Virus record (IMG/VR): IMGVR_UViG_3300031933_000021
Coordinates: 1-44,843 of that record
DNA: 44,843 nt
Strand: one strand, 5' to 3'
Source of the DNA: a virus
Both the position numbers and the translations under genes were made by a program. Each line of letters begins with the position of its first letter. The first letter of the stretch is position 1. The notes below the pieces were generated by a model. It had not been told where the DNA came from and made no database searches. It saw only the letters and a list, made by a program, of their open reading frames with translations. This document shows, one piece after another, positions 24,884 to 31,465 of this stretch.

Positions 24884-25306
24884 CTAGTTTAATTTCTCGC
24901 GTAGTACATCGACAAGCTTAGATAACTTGTCACCTTTACGTAGACCTAAGTGCTTACGTAACTTCTTAAGTGCTTTCTGGCGTTCCATCTCATTAAGCTC
25001 AAACGTAAGCTCTTTGATAAGCTCCTGACGCTTCTCATCTGCTTCCTTATCAACACGCTGTACGATGAACTTATAATCGAAGTGAGAGTCGATGTCAATC
25101 GTGGCCGTAGTCACTTCCTCTACTACGACTACCTTGTAGCCACCATATGGTGAGTTAACTACTGCTTCATCACCTGAGTTAAGCTCGATAGTCGACATAT
25201 AAGAATACTGCTTTGGTGATAAGTTACCATCACTGTGTTTAAAGCGAACTAACACTTGAGTCAAGTTTTCTGATAGTAGTGCTACTGCTGCGTTATGTTT
25301 GTTCAT
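24884..25306 (-). CDS. Beta-domain plus coiled-coil protein, paralogue of 17000-17395
   Basis: This 140-residue protein has a beta-rich N-terminal half (YSYMSTIELNSGDEAVVNSP, then YKVVVVEEV and HFDYKFIVQRVD). The C-terminal half is a highly charged helix (KRQELIKELTFELNEMERQK) ending in a basic KKLRKHLGLRKGDK segment. The order and spacing of elements match the 131-aa protein beside the SSB. It overlaps the upstream gene by four bases (ATGA). The function of the pair is unknown. Confidence 0.7.
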   Translation of the reverse strand: MNKHNAAVALLSENLTQVLVRFKHSDGNLSPKQYSYMSTIELNSGDEAVVNSPYGGYKVVVVEEVTTATIDIDSHFDYKFIVQRVDKEADEKRQELIKELTFELNEMERQKALKKLRKHLGLRKGDKLSKLVDVLREKLN

Positions 25307-25740
25307 AGTAAGTTTCTCTCTTTTAGTTGCTGTGTAAACGACTCTTTAATAAGAGCATTGTTAAAAGTAGGTTTATATATTGTGTTAAGTGTTTCAAAAG
25401 ATAAGTCTTCGAACACTCTAACTAACTTAGAAGTTTTGACAGGTTTACCTTGCTCATCTTCTATATAAATAGCGTTACCAATATAACATGCATTATAACA
25501 TAAAATTTCTGGTTTAACATCGTTGTTTGTAAGTATAACCTCGCGCTTTTCTATCGCTTCTATAGCTGTAGCTTTCTTAAACAACTCTCTATCTGAGAAA
25601 GACATACTCAAATGAGGTGTGCAAGTAAAGACAGTAGCTTCATTCAAAGACACTTCTCTGAACGTATTACCTGCGAAAGTATTCTCATGTACTAACTTAA
25701 GATACTTACCATTATTAGTTAACTTTACGAAACCTTTCAT
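25303..25740 (-). CDS. Early protein of unknown function
   Basis: This 145-residue protein has beta-rich segments (YLKLVHENTFAGNTFREVSL, ATVFTCTPHLSMSF) and a mid-region CYNACYIGNAIYIEDEQG. No family is recognised. It is coupled by 4-base overlaps to the DNA glycosylase gene upstream and the paralogue gene downstream, so the three are co-translated in the early transcript. Confidence 0.6.
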   Translation of the reverse strand: MKGFVKLTNNGKYLKLVHENTFAGNTFREVSLNEATVFTCTPHLSMSFSDRELFKKATAIEAIEKREVILTNNDVKPEILCYNACYIGNAIYIEDEQGKPVKTSKLVRVFEDLSFETLNTIYKPTFNNALIKESFTQQLKERNLL

Positions 25741-26189
25741 GAGTATATTACCTTAGCTAAAATGCGCTTGTAGTGGTCTGGGTGAGCTGGTTTACCGTTA
25801 TACGTGTAAATGCTCGGGTTCTCGCGATAACGCTCCATGAGACGTATCAGGTTAAGCGACATCGCGTCTTTATCAGGCTGCCAGTCATAGTTAAGTACAC
25901 TGAGACTATGCAACTGATATTCTTTGTGAGTCAAGTTAGGCCATAAACCTCGACGTAAGCATTCCTGATATAGCGTCTCACACTGCTTCTGTAAGAACAG
26001 GCCTTTATCATAAAAGTACTTCACGTGGCCTGTACCTAACGTATAAGCATGAGGACACTCACATGGCTCGAGAATACGAGCGAGGCTTGACACTCGTGTT
26101 ACCTCACGATAAGCTGCGAACAGATGCTGGTCGAGCAAATCAGAGTGCTTGAACAGACCATTGTCAGTCGTTGTATTGATTCTTGTCAT
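25737..26189 (-). CDS. denV: Pyrimidine dimer DNA glycosylase (T4 endonuclease V-like)
   Basis: This 150-residue protein aligns by eye over its full length with T4 DenV (138 aa). MTRIN is at the N-terminus, with Thr2 as the residue that supplies the alpha-amino nucleophile after Met removal. DQHLFAAYREVTRV includes Glu29, equivalent to catalytic Glu23, then GTGHVKYFYDKGLFL, ECLRRGLWPN and a C-terminal WQPDKDAMSLNLIRLMERYRE segment. It removes UV-induced cyclobutane pyrimidine dimers by base-flipping and beta-elimination. It is the first gene of a small early operon, useful for a phage exposed to sunlight. N-terminal extension of six residues relative to T4 is in the loop before DQHL. Confidence 0.9.
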   Translation of the reverse strand: MTRINTTTDNGLFKHSDLLDQHLFAAYREVTRVSSLARILEPCECPHAYTLGTGHVKYFYDKGLFLQKQCETLYQECLRRGLWPNLTHKEYQLHSLSVLNYDWQPDKDAMSLNLIRLMERYRENPSIYTYNGKPAHPDHYKRILAKVIYS

Positions 26190-26200
26190 ATGCTTGACTC

Positions 26201-26228
26201 TGTATATAATAATGTAATTGTGTACGAA
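26201..26228. repeat. 28-bp upstream motif, copy C
   Basis: This block, just upstream of the denV-like gene, matches the block at 26662-26689 at 24 of 28 positions; both contain TAATGTAATT then TG, a base, ACGAA. It lies where the denV transcript should start, so it is a candidate regulator-binding or promoter element. Confidence 0.6.
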
Positions 26229-26238
26229 TATAATTCAA

Positions 26239-26256
26239 TATATTATGTATAATATA
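26239..26256. repeat. Perfect AT-rich inverted repeat upstream of denV
   Basis: TATATTAT / ATAATATA flank a GT dinucleotide (8-bp arms). Placed in the intergenic DNA before the denV-like gene; could be an operator, a promoter core or an easily melted site. Confidence 0.45.
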
Positions 26257-26273
26257 TTTTGTACACTGTGAAT

Positions 26274-26510
26274 TTAAAGTATTTCCAGTGCGTCAATGTA
26301 CTCACCTTCAGAGCTGAACAGAAGCTCTACCATACCATTAGCTTGAGCGTAACTCAGAAGCTCTCTGAGCTCACTTGTTGCCACCTTCGTAGTATCACTC
26401 GTAGCGACGTCTACACTTAGGCTCACGACATTCTGAAGAGTCAGAAGATAGTTGATTGACAGTCCTTGTAACTGATTGATATAGATATGAGAAGAGTGCA
26501 CATGTAGCAT
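26274..26510 (-). CDS. Small early protein, unknown
   Basis: This 78-residue protein has an N-terminal hydrophobic/beta stretch (HSSHIYINQLQGLSINYLL) and a C-terminal helix plus acidic end (SELRELLSYAQANGMVELLF, then SSEGEYIDALEIL). AAGGA lies nine bases upstream of the ATG. No family is recognised. It is preceded by the two 18-bp direct repeats and a 300-base control region. Confidence 0.6.
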   Translation of the reverse strand: MLHVHSSHIYINQLQGLSINYLLTLQNVVSLSVDVATSDTTKVATSELRELLSYAQANGMVELLFSSEGEYIDALEIL

Positions 26511-26537
26511 TGCTTGTCATCCTTATTGATTAGTTTA

Positions 26538-26578
26538 TTGAGGCCATGACTTTAGATTAATTGAGGCCATGACTTTAG
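26538..26578. repeat. Two 18-bp perfect direct repeats
   Basis: TTGAGGCCATGACTTTAG occurs at 26538-26555 and 26561-26578, with a 5-base spacer, giving a 23-base period (about two helical turns). This geometry suits cooperative binding of a DNA-binding protein. It sits just before the 78-aa gene. Confidence 0.75.
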
Positions 26579-26660
26579 CTTCATAGTATTAGTAAATAAC
26601 ACATTGATAATAGTTGCAAACATGTTAATAATTCTATACTACTCAAAAGCATATCCTTTT

Positions 26661-26768
26661 TTGTACATATTAATGTAATTATGCACGAAATCTGGCATAT
26701 TTTAAATATTACATTTTAGAGAGAAATGTTTTACATATTTTTTTACACAATTACATTAATATGTACAA
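26661..26768. repeat. 20-bp perfect inverted repeat, arms 68 bases apart
   Basis: TTGTACATATTAATGTAATT (26661-26680) is the exact reverse complement of 26749-26768, extendable by one pair. The arms carry the motif also present at 26201-26228. Two inverted binding sites for one dimer, or a cruciform-forming element, would both fit. Confidence 0.8.
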
Positions 26769-26810
26769 ATATTGAGGTGATAGTAAGTACCACCTCAACA
26801 TCTTTAGCTC

Positions 26811-27338
26811 TTATAGATTCAAGAAAGCTTCCACTTCTTCTTTAGATTCGTAAGAGTGAGAGTCTTCTAGAGAGTGAGGAGTAATGTCAGCAAACGCTCC
26901 CTTAGTTTCCTCCACCTTCTTAGCTACGAAGTCATCAATACCATCTACATCGATGTCACCTTGCTTGAGAGCTTCTAGAGCATCTTTAGGTGCCTGTTCT
27001 TTGATAGCGTTGATTGCTCTATTAGCTTTAGTCCAGTGTTTAACACCTTCCTTACACATAGTAGACAGACCAGTTGCTTTATTAGATGCCTTCTTGCCAT
27101 ATTCAATGCCACTGCGTTCTTCATTAGCTACAATCTCCCAGCGTTTATGATAGTAACAGAAGATTGCTACAACATTACCTTCCTCGTCCTTGATGAAGTT
27201 CTTGGCTTGACGAGTACCTACTTTGCTAGCAACATTTAGTTGATTAAGCAAGTTGATGATGTCACCTGATACTGAAGAAACTTTACGGTTCTTGTTCTCT
27301 TCTAGGATAGTGATGATGTCTTGAATTTGAGTATTCAT
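26811..27338 (-). CDS. Early protein, Cys/His-containing family, copy 2
   Basis: The ATG at 27338 has AAGGAGG five bases upstream and is preferred to the GTG at 27356; this gives 175 aa. Its core matches the 168-aa protein at 22609-23115: NFIKDEEGNVVAI, C-x-YHKRW, EYGKKAS, TGLSTMCKEG and HWTKANR. The N-terminal part is helical with an NLLNQLN segment. It is the first gene of the early operon, directly under several sigma70 promoters, so it is probably among the first proteins made after infection. Duplicated early genes of this kind often act in host takeover; no function is known to me. Confidence 0.78.
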   Translation of the reverse strand: MNTQIQDIITILEENKNRKVSSVSGDIINLLNQLNVASKVGTRQAKNFIKDEEGNVVAIFCYYHKRWEIVANEERSGIEYGKKASNKATGLSTMCKEGVKHWTKANRAINAIKEQAPKDALEALKQGDIDVDGIDDFVAKKVEETKGAFADITPHSLEDSHSYESKEEVEAFLNL

Positions 27339-27363
27339 GTTGGCCTCCTTCGGCACTTTAGTT

Positions 27364-27377
27364 GAGGAGCATTCCTC
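27364..27377 (-). promoter_or_regulatory. 5'-leader hairpin of copy 2 early gene
   Basis: GAGGA / TCCTC, a 5-bp inverted repeat with a 4-base loop, lies about 8-21 bases downstream of the predicted start from the promoter at 27392-27420 and just upstream of the ribosome site. Confidence 0.45.
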
Positions 27378-27391
27378 GTTGGTATGTGTTA

Positions 27392-27420
27392 ATAATACTA
27401 CGTCATTCGAGTAAGTAAAC
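27392..27420 (-). promoter_or_regulatory. Leftward early promoter P4 (nearest to the gene)
   Basis: On the minus strand GTTTAC with a 17-base spacer, or TTTACT with 16, precedes TATTAT (27397-27392). Distance to the ATG at 27338 is 54 bases. Confidence 0.55.
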
Positions 27421-27452
27421 AGCTAAATGATAGAAAGTGTTACGCACTTAAC

Positions 27453-27481
27453 AGTATACTTAATTTAGTTGCCAGTAATAA
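27453..27481 (-). promoter_or_regulatory. Leftward early promoter P3
   Basis: TTATTA (27481-27476), 17-base spacer, TATACT (27458-27453) on the minus strand. A short hairpin (AAGTG/CACTT, 27435-27449) spans the predicted start. Confidence 0.5.
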
Positions 27482-27499
27482 GGAACGCGTGCGCATGCG

Positions 27500-27529
27500 C
27501 GTATACTGTGAAATGAGTGTAATGTACAA
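27500..27529 (-). promoter_or_regulatory. Leftward early promoter P2
   Basis: TTGTAC (27529-27524), 18-base spacer, TATACG (27505-27500) on the minus strand, followed immediately by the palindrome GCGCATGCGC at the predicted start site. Confidence 0.5.
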
Positions 27530-27578
27530 TAAAATTACATAAAAGTTTATAAAGTTTACTCGATAGTCAACTGTCTTC

Positions 27579-27587
27579 GGGGGGGGG
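27579..27587. repeat. Homopolymer of nine G
   Basis: Nine consecutive G residues in otherwise AT-rich noncoding DNA within the early leader. Homopolymers of this kind can slip in replication or sequencing, so its exact length is uncertain. Confidence 0.85.
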
Positions 27588-27665
27588 TGGCCAGGATTGC
27601 TTAACATTTGTCACAACTGTCAAAGACGATTTAAACACGTGCACTTTTAGTATATTAATAAATTT

Positions 27666-27694
27666 ATTATAAATGCATTATAATTTATTAACAA
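27666..27694 (-). promoter_or_regulatory. Leftward early promoter P1
   Basis: TTGTTA (27694-27689), 17-base spacer, perfect TATAAT (27671-27666) on the minus strand. It lies just after the terminase operon terminator and is the best-scoring promoter of the early region by eye. Confidence 0.7.
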
Positions 27695-27701
27695 CTAATT
27701 T

Positions 27702-27719
27702 TAAAGGCACCGTAGTGCC
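27702..27719 (-). terminator. Hairpin/weak terminator after the terminase operon
   Basis: On the minus strand AAGGCAC-TACG-GTGCCTT is followed by TAAAATT, a short and interrupted T tract. It marks the end of the terminase transcript, separating it from the early promoter P1. Confidence 0.6.
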
Positions 27720-29348
27720 TTATAGAGCAGTTCCTCTGTTTCTGCGTCTTCCCGAATTACTCTGTCTCTTCTTATGAGCTCCCTCGAATTCAAGAATATT
27801 ACATGCAACTTGTCTGATAGCATCAGCACCGTGAGAATACTCGTCGTGTACAGGAGTCTTCTTCCAAACCTGCAGTTTCTCATCCCACTCTTTCGAGTAG
27901 TTGTACATGCAGTCTATAATGTACTCACATGAAGCATCCACGAGCATATTAGGTATCATACTTCGCACAGCTTCGATGCCGTCAGCAACGCTCTCACGAG
28001 GTAGAGTTTCGATATAAGCTTTAATGTCTTTCTCATCAAAGTACTCTTCCATTACCTCAAGCCTTGTTTTCGCTAAGCCACCTGCTCCTTTAGTTGTCAG
28101 TTCTCGAACAGAGATATCATGCGGCATTTTATAGCATCTGATGCTCATATTCCAGCTCTCAACCTCATCTATGTAGTGCTCGAGACCAAAACCGTTGTTC
28201 CAGTACTCTCTGACAATACGCACTTCACCTCGATACCACTGCACAGCGATAGCTACAAAGTAATCATCTACACCTAAGTCAAAGTACACATCAGTAGGCA
28301 GGTTAGGGTCATATAAGCCTTTGATGATGCGATTGTTACTCACAACGTTAAGTGTGAATAGTTTCGAGTAGTATGTACCATCACGAGATGCAGTAAATGC
28401 CTCCTCAGGAGTACCAGGATACTCTTGATATATATCACCACCTAGCTCACGGTACTGAGCAATCCAGAAGTTCTTCTGTGCTTGCTTTAGTTTACGGCCT
28501 GTTTTCTTCTCGAGCTCTTCGAAGTAAGTCTCAGCGACTTGGTGTGATGTTTGGTGAGTGTCCAAAAGACAGTCAGGGTCGTCGAGCCAGCTAAGGAAGA
28601 CAGGATAGAAGTCTTTAGTTGTCAATTCACCACTTGATAGAGCTACTACAGAGTCATCCCACATTTTCTTGAACATGTTACGACCTTCTGCAGTACTCTC
28701 AATGACACCAGTTTGGCCTTTACCTAGCGCCTGCAGTGTACCAGTCTTAGTTTCCTTAGCTCGTTTAGGATAACTGTTAGCGATTTTACCAAATTCAGAG
28801 ATGTGTAGACGCTGTAGAGTAGCAGAACGGAATGATACACGAATGAAGATAGTCGAGTTATTGCTGAATGCGAACTCTTTAGTGTTATCTTTCTCTAGAG
28901 TGACACCTAAGAATGCTTTTACATTAGGGTCGAGCATATCCCATAGAAATTTAGCTCTCTCAAGCAGTGTAGATGCTTCATCAGTACCTTGTGCCATAAG
29001 ACCTAAATTTAGATGAGGGCACCAGACAGCGTCATCGAAGAATGAGACCAACCAGAATGTCGATATACCTTGCTGGCGTGACTTGAGGATGATTACACGT
29101 GGATGAATACGACTTGTAGCATACACTTTATGCTGTGCATAGTTCATTCTGAACGTCTGAGGAGTACCGTCTTTACCGATTATGGTGTATAGGTTATTCA
29201 TACGCCATAATTTAGACTTGAAGTATACATCTTCCATGTACTTCTCACTAATACCAGCAGGTGGGTTATCATTGAAGAAGTTATAGTGACCTTCTAAGTC
29301 AGGATAGAGCTCATTGAATTGCTCTTCAGTTATTCTCAGACGATTCAT
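27720..29348 (-). CDS. terL: Terminase large subunit
   Basis: This 542-residue packaging motor protein has an ATPase domain with Walker A KSRQQGIST (89-97) and Walker B LHISEFGK (Glu185 catalytic), then an STAEG coupling motif. The C-terminal RNase H-like nuclease has D-L-G in VYFDLGVDD and a late acidic element in SHGADAIRQ. It cuts concatemers and pumps DNA into the prohead. It is transcribed opposite to the capsid genes, which is less usual; the start overlaps the small subunit gene by 23 bases. Confidence 0.94.
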   Translation of the reverse strand: MNRLRITEEQFNELYPDLEGHYNFFNDNPPAGISEKYMEDVYFKSKLWRMNNLYTIIGKDGTPQTFRMNYAQHKVYATSRIHPRVIILKSRQQGISTFWLVSFFDDAVWCPHLNLGLMAQGTDEASTLLERAKFLWDMLDPNVKAFLGVTLEKDNTKEFAFSNNSTIFIRVSFRSATLQRLHISEFGKIANSYPKRAKETKTGTLQALGKGQTGVIESTAEGRNMFKKMWDDSVVALSSGELTTKDFYPVFLSWLDDPDCLLDTHQTSHQVAETYFEELEKKTGRKLKQAQKNFWIAQYRELGGDIYQEYPGTPEEAFTASRDGTYYSKLFTLNVVSNNRIIKGLYDPNLPTDVYFDLGVDDYFVAIAVQWYRGEVRIVREYWNNGFGLEHYIDEVESWNMSIRCYKMPHDISVRELTTKGAGGLAKTRLEVMEEYFDEKDIKAYIETLPRESVADGIEAVRSMIPNMLVDASCEYIIDCMYNYSKEWDEKLQVWKKTPVHDEYSHGADAIRQVACNILEFEGAHKKRQSNSGRRRNRGTAL

Positions 29349-29850
29349 TTACTACTCCTGGAGCGTCACCTAAGTAAGCGTTATATTTAGATGTGGCTGC
29401 TACTTCAGAGCTGCCGAAGTTATTCTGCACGTTTACTTGAGTCGAGTTTTTGTTAAAGAATGCGTTTTGTAAACTGCACAGTATGTCGGTACATATGTCT
29501 AACTCATTAACATTGTCGCACGTGGAAATAAAGGTACGCAGGCGCGTGTTAACTAATAGAGCAGTGTTCTGCAGACTCTCGTCGAGTCTTGCCAAGCCTT
29601 TCACAGATTCACTTGTAAGCTGTAAGCCGTCAGAGTTGTTAGGGTCAACTAATTCACTTAGTTTCTCTTCTACTGTAGGCTCATCAGACAGTTGTAAAAG
29701 CTCGTCGATGTTACCTTCTAATAGAGCATCTTTGAGTTCAGCATTCCAGCGAAAGACAGTCGACACACTTAGTTTAAGTTCGTCAGCTACTTCACGAGGT
29801 AGCATACCAGAATTTAACTTAGCTAGTGCGATTTGCTTCGTCTTTTCCAT
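29326..29850 (-). CDS. terS: Terminase small subunit
   Basis: This 174-residue protein begins with a helix-turn-helix (ALAKLNSGMLPREVADELKL, then SVSTVFRWNAEL), followed by a helical oligomerisation region. It lies directly before the large terminase gene, overlapping it by 23 bases. The HTH plus position is the standard layout of DNA-recognition subunits that bind the packaging start site. Confidence 0.85.
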   Translation of the reverse strand: MEKTKQIALAKLNSGMLPREVADELKLSVSTVFRWNAELKDALLEGNIDELLQLSDEPTVEEKLSELVDPNNSDGLQLTSESVKGLARLDESLQNTALLVNTRLRTFISTCDNVNELDICTDILCSLQNAFFNKNSTQVNVQNNFGSSEVAATSKYNAYLGDAPGVVNESSENN

Positions 29851-29995
29851 CTTGCTCTCTCTTAATCTGTTCTACAATCATTTCACGGAATCGAGCGCTA
29901 TACACTATGCCCTTCTTTTTACAGTCAGCTTTGTACTGCTGAATTAGTTGCTCTTCTTCGCTATCAGCTAAAGTCGAGAAAGTATGTATTGCCAT
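29819..29995 (-). CDS. 58-residue helical protein, possibly ribbon-helix-helix
   Basis: The ATG at 29995 has AGGAA eight bases upstream, so upstream in-frame Met codons are not used. The sequence (MAIHTFSTLADSEEEQL, then YKADCKKKGIVYSARFREMI) ends with VEQIKREQDGKDEANRTS. A short beta-like start and two helices would fit an Arc/CopG-type DNA-binding protein. It is first in the terminase operon and overlaps the small terminase start by 32 bases; it might autoregulate the divergent promoters. Confidence 0.55.
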   Translation of the reverse strand: MAIHTFSTLADSEEEQLIQQYKADCKKKGIVYSARFREMIVEQIKREQDGKDEANRTS

Positions 29996-30025
29996 AGTTT
30001 TAGTTCCTATTACGTTAATAAGATT

Positions 30026-30054
30026 ATTATACACTAAGGGTTTACAAACGTAAA
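30026..30054 (-). promoter_or_regulatory. Leftward sigma70 promoter of the terminase operon
   Basis: Minus strand: TTTACG (30054-30049), 17-base spacer, perfect TATAAT (30031-30026). The -35 box lies three bases from the -35 box of the divergent late promoter. Confidence 0.78.
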
Positions 30055-30069
30055 TATAAATCGTATAAT
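30041..30069 (+). promoter_or_regulatory. Rightward sigma70 promoter of the late virion operon
   Basis: Plus strand: TTTACA (30041-30046), 17-base spacer, perfect TATAAT (30064-30069). Predicted start is near 30077, 30 bases before the scaffold ATG. It overlaps the divergent terminase promoter. Confidence 0.85.
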
Positions 30070-30106
30070 TGTTCAAAATACCTTAACAACACATGAGGAC
30101 CTATCG

Positions 30107-30829
30107 ATGGGCGATAAATCTCCTGAACAAAAGCAAGAAACATTTGCTGATAAAGTTAATGAAGTTGTCAACAAAATGACTCAAGGCGAAGATGGTAAAT
30201 GGGCACTTCCAGAAGGTGACTACGATGAAGCTATCTTATTCGCAGCTAATACTGAGCGACGTCGTCGTGATACACAGAGTGCATATACTCGCTCTCAGCA
30301 AACGTTAAAGAGTCTCGAAGCAGAGAATAAACTTCTCGCTCAGAACTTCGAAGAAAACTATGTACAATTCCTTCCTACAGACAAACAAGCTGAACTTGAA
30401 GAACTCAAAGCAACAGACCCAGATGCATGGCGTGCTAAGTTATCTGACTTAGAGCGTGAGCGTCGTGAAGAGTTCCAAACTAAGCGTAGTGAAATCAAAG
30501 AAAAAGCTAAAGGTGAGTCTGAAGCCGATTACCGTGCTCGCGCACTGACTGAGTTCCAAGAACAGAACCCTGAACTTAAGCTTACTGATGATGTTATCCA
30601 GAACGACATCCCACCTCGTATCACTAAGCAGTTAGAGAAAGGTGATATTACGTTTGCAGAATTCTTAAGTCAGTGTGGCGAGTACCTTTCTAAAGGTAAA
30701 GTAGTAGCTCCACCAGCAGATAAAGCGCCTAACAACCCTAACTTAGGTAAAGTACCAGGCGGCTCTGCTCCTTCAGGCGATGCTGTTGCATCGAGTGTTA
30801 CTAAGTCATACAATGAGGAAATCTACTAA
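30107..30829 (+). CDS. Scaffolding protein
   Basis: This 240-residue highly charged protein has a long helical, Glu/Arg/Lys-rich centre (QTLKSLEAENKLLAQNFEEN, LSDLERERREEFQTKRSEIK), a Pro/Gly/Ser-rich linker (PPADKAPNNPNLG) and a short conserved tail KSYNEEIY. That composition and its place before the capsid gene are typical of podovirus scaffold proteins that direct prohead assembly. GAGGAC lies before the ATG. Confidence 0.8.
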   Translation: MGDKSPEQKQETFADKVNEVVNKMTQGEDGKWALPEGDYDEAILFAANTERRRRDTQSAYTRSQQTLKSLEAENKLLAQNFEENYVQFLPTDKQAELEELKATDPDAWRAKLSDLERERREEFQTKRSEIKEKAKGESEADYRARALTEFQEQNPELKLTDDVIQNDIPPRITKQLEKGDITFAEFLSQCGEYLSKGKVVAPPADKAPNNPNLGKVPGGSAPSGDAVASSVTKSYNEEIY

Positions 30830-31413
30830 TGGCTAAGAATCCAGACAAAATCACTCAGATGATGAAAGACTTAGGTTGCAATGGTAAACGTGTAACTAAA
30901 GAACTTATTGAGTCTCGTATCGAAGACGTAGACTATCAGACAGTAGTAATTGCAGGACAGAAAATGATGTTCTGTGGCATTAAACTCGCTGGTGGTTTTG
31001 TTCAAGTAGGCAAACCTGCTGTTTGTATCGACCCGTCTAATTGGCGTGATGAGATTGGTAAGCAAATCAGCTATGATAATGCTTTCGAAGACCTTTGGAA
31101 ACTCGAAGCTTATCACATGACTTATGTAGAGCCTGAAAAAGCTCTAACAGACAGTAGTATTTACTCTGGGTTTAAGCAGTTTGACGATGTAGGTACTGTG
31201 AAGCATATTTGCACTATAAGTGACTTTCCTGGTACTGTGAAAAGTTACGTAGATGCTATGAGTTTACACGTCTCTATAAATGCTGGTGGTCATGTGTTCA
31301 CGTCTAATTTAGAGCAATTGTCTGCTGATGATTATCTCGTAGTAATTGGTGACAATTACGATGACTGTTATGTTTGTCCTAAACATATTATGGACAATAA
31401 GCTGAACAAATAA
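30829..31413 (+). CDS. N4 Gp49/Sf6 gene 66 family protein with a C-terminal extension
   Basis: Residues about 20-98 match the 'phage protein (N4 Gp49/phage Sf6 gene 66)' family: RVTKELIES, TVVIAGQKMMFCGIKL, GFVQVGKPAVCIDPSNW, EIGKQISYDNAFEDLWKLEAY. That family is usually about 80-100 aa and of unknown function. Here a further ~95 residues follow (GFKQFDDVGTVKHICTISDF, YDDCYVCPKHIMD) that do not look like a second copy. Start overlaps the scaffold stop (TAATG), so it is made with head proteins. Confidence 0.75.
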   Translation: MAKNPDKITQMMKDLGCNGKRVTKELIESRIEDVDYQTVVIAGQKMMFCGIKLAGGFVQVGKPAVCIDPSNWRDEIGKQISYDNAFEDLWKLEAYHMTYVEPEKALTDSSIYSGFKQFDDVGTVKHICTISDFPGTVKSYVDAMSLHVSINAGGHVFTSNLEQLSADDYLVVIGDNYDDCYVCPKHIMDNKLNK

Positions 31414-31426
31414 TAAAATTAATAAG

Positions 31427-31455
31427 TTTACATATCTTATTAAATGTGTTAGAAT
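31427..31455 (+). promoter_or_regulatory. Sigma70 promoter of the major capsid gene
   Basis: TTTACA (31427-31432), 17-base spacer, TAGAAT (31450-31455). It provides extra transcripts for the most abundant virion protein. Confidence 0.65.
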
Positions 31456-31465
31456 TATAATATGC

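Larger units (their letters stand above)
26511..26810. promoter_or_regulatory. 300-base noncoding early control region
   Basis: No ORF longer than a few codons is present on either strand. The region holds two 18-bp direct repeats, a 20-bp perfect inverted repeat with arms 68 bases apart, and AT-rich DNA. It separates the early gene 26811-27338 from the next leftward gene, and probably holds a regulator-binding site or replication signal. No convincing -35/-10 pair was found. Confidence 0.6.
27339..27719 (-). promoter_or_regulatory. Early control region with tandem leftward promoters
   Basis: These 381 bases hold no gene. They contain four leftward sigma70-like promoters (listed separately), a GC-rich palindrome (GCGCATGCGC, 27491-27500), a run of nine G (27579-27587), and an AT-rich stretch at 27640-27695. 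The organisation resembles the tandem early promoters of T7-like phages that host RNA polymerase reads. It could also contain the replication origin, given the AT-rich tract next to strong transcription. Confidence 0.6.

Noticed and set aside
27640-27695. Rightward promoter at a TATAAT in the AT-rich stretch
   Set aside because: No acceptable -35 box at 16-18 bases, and it would only transcribe antisense to the terminase genes.
29450-29947. 165-codon plus-strand ORF opposite the terminase small subunit
   Set aside because: It is antisense to a well-supported HTH terminase gene, is Ser/Leu-rich without domain pattern and has no ribosome site; it is a shadow.
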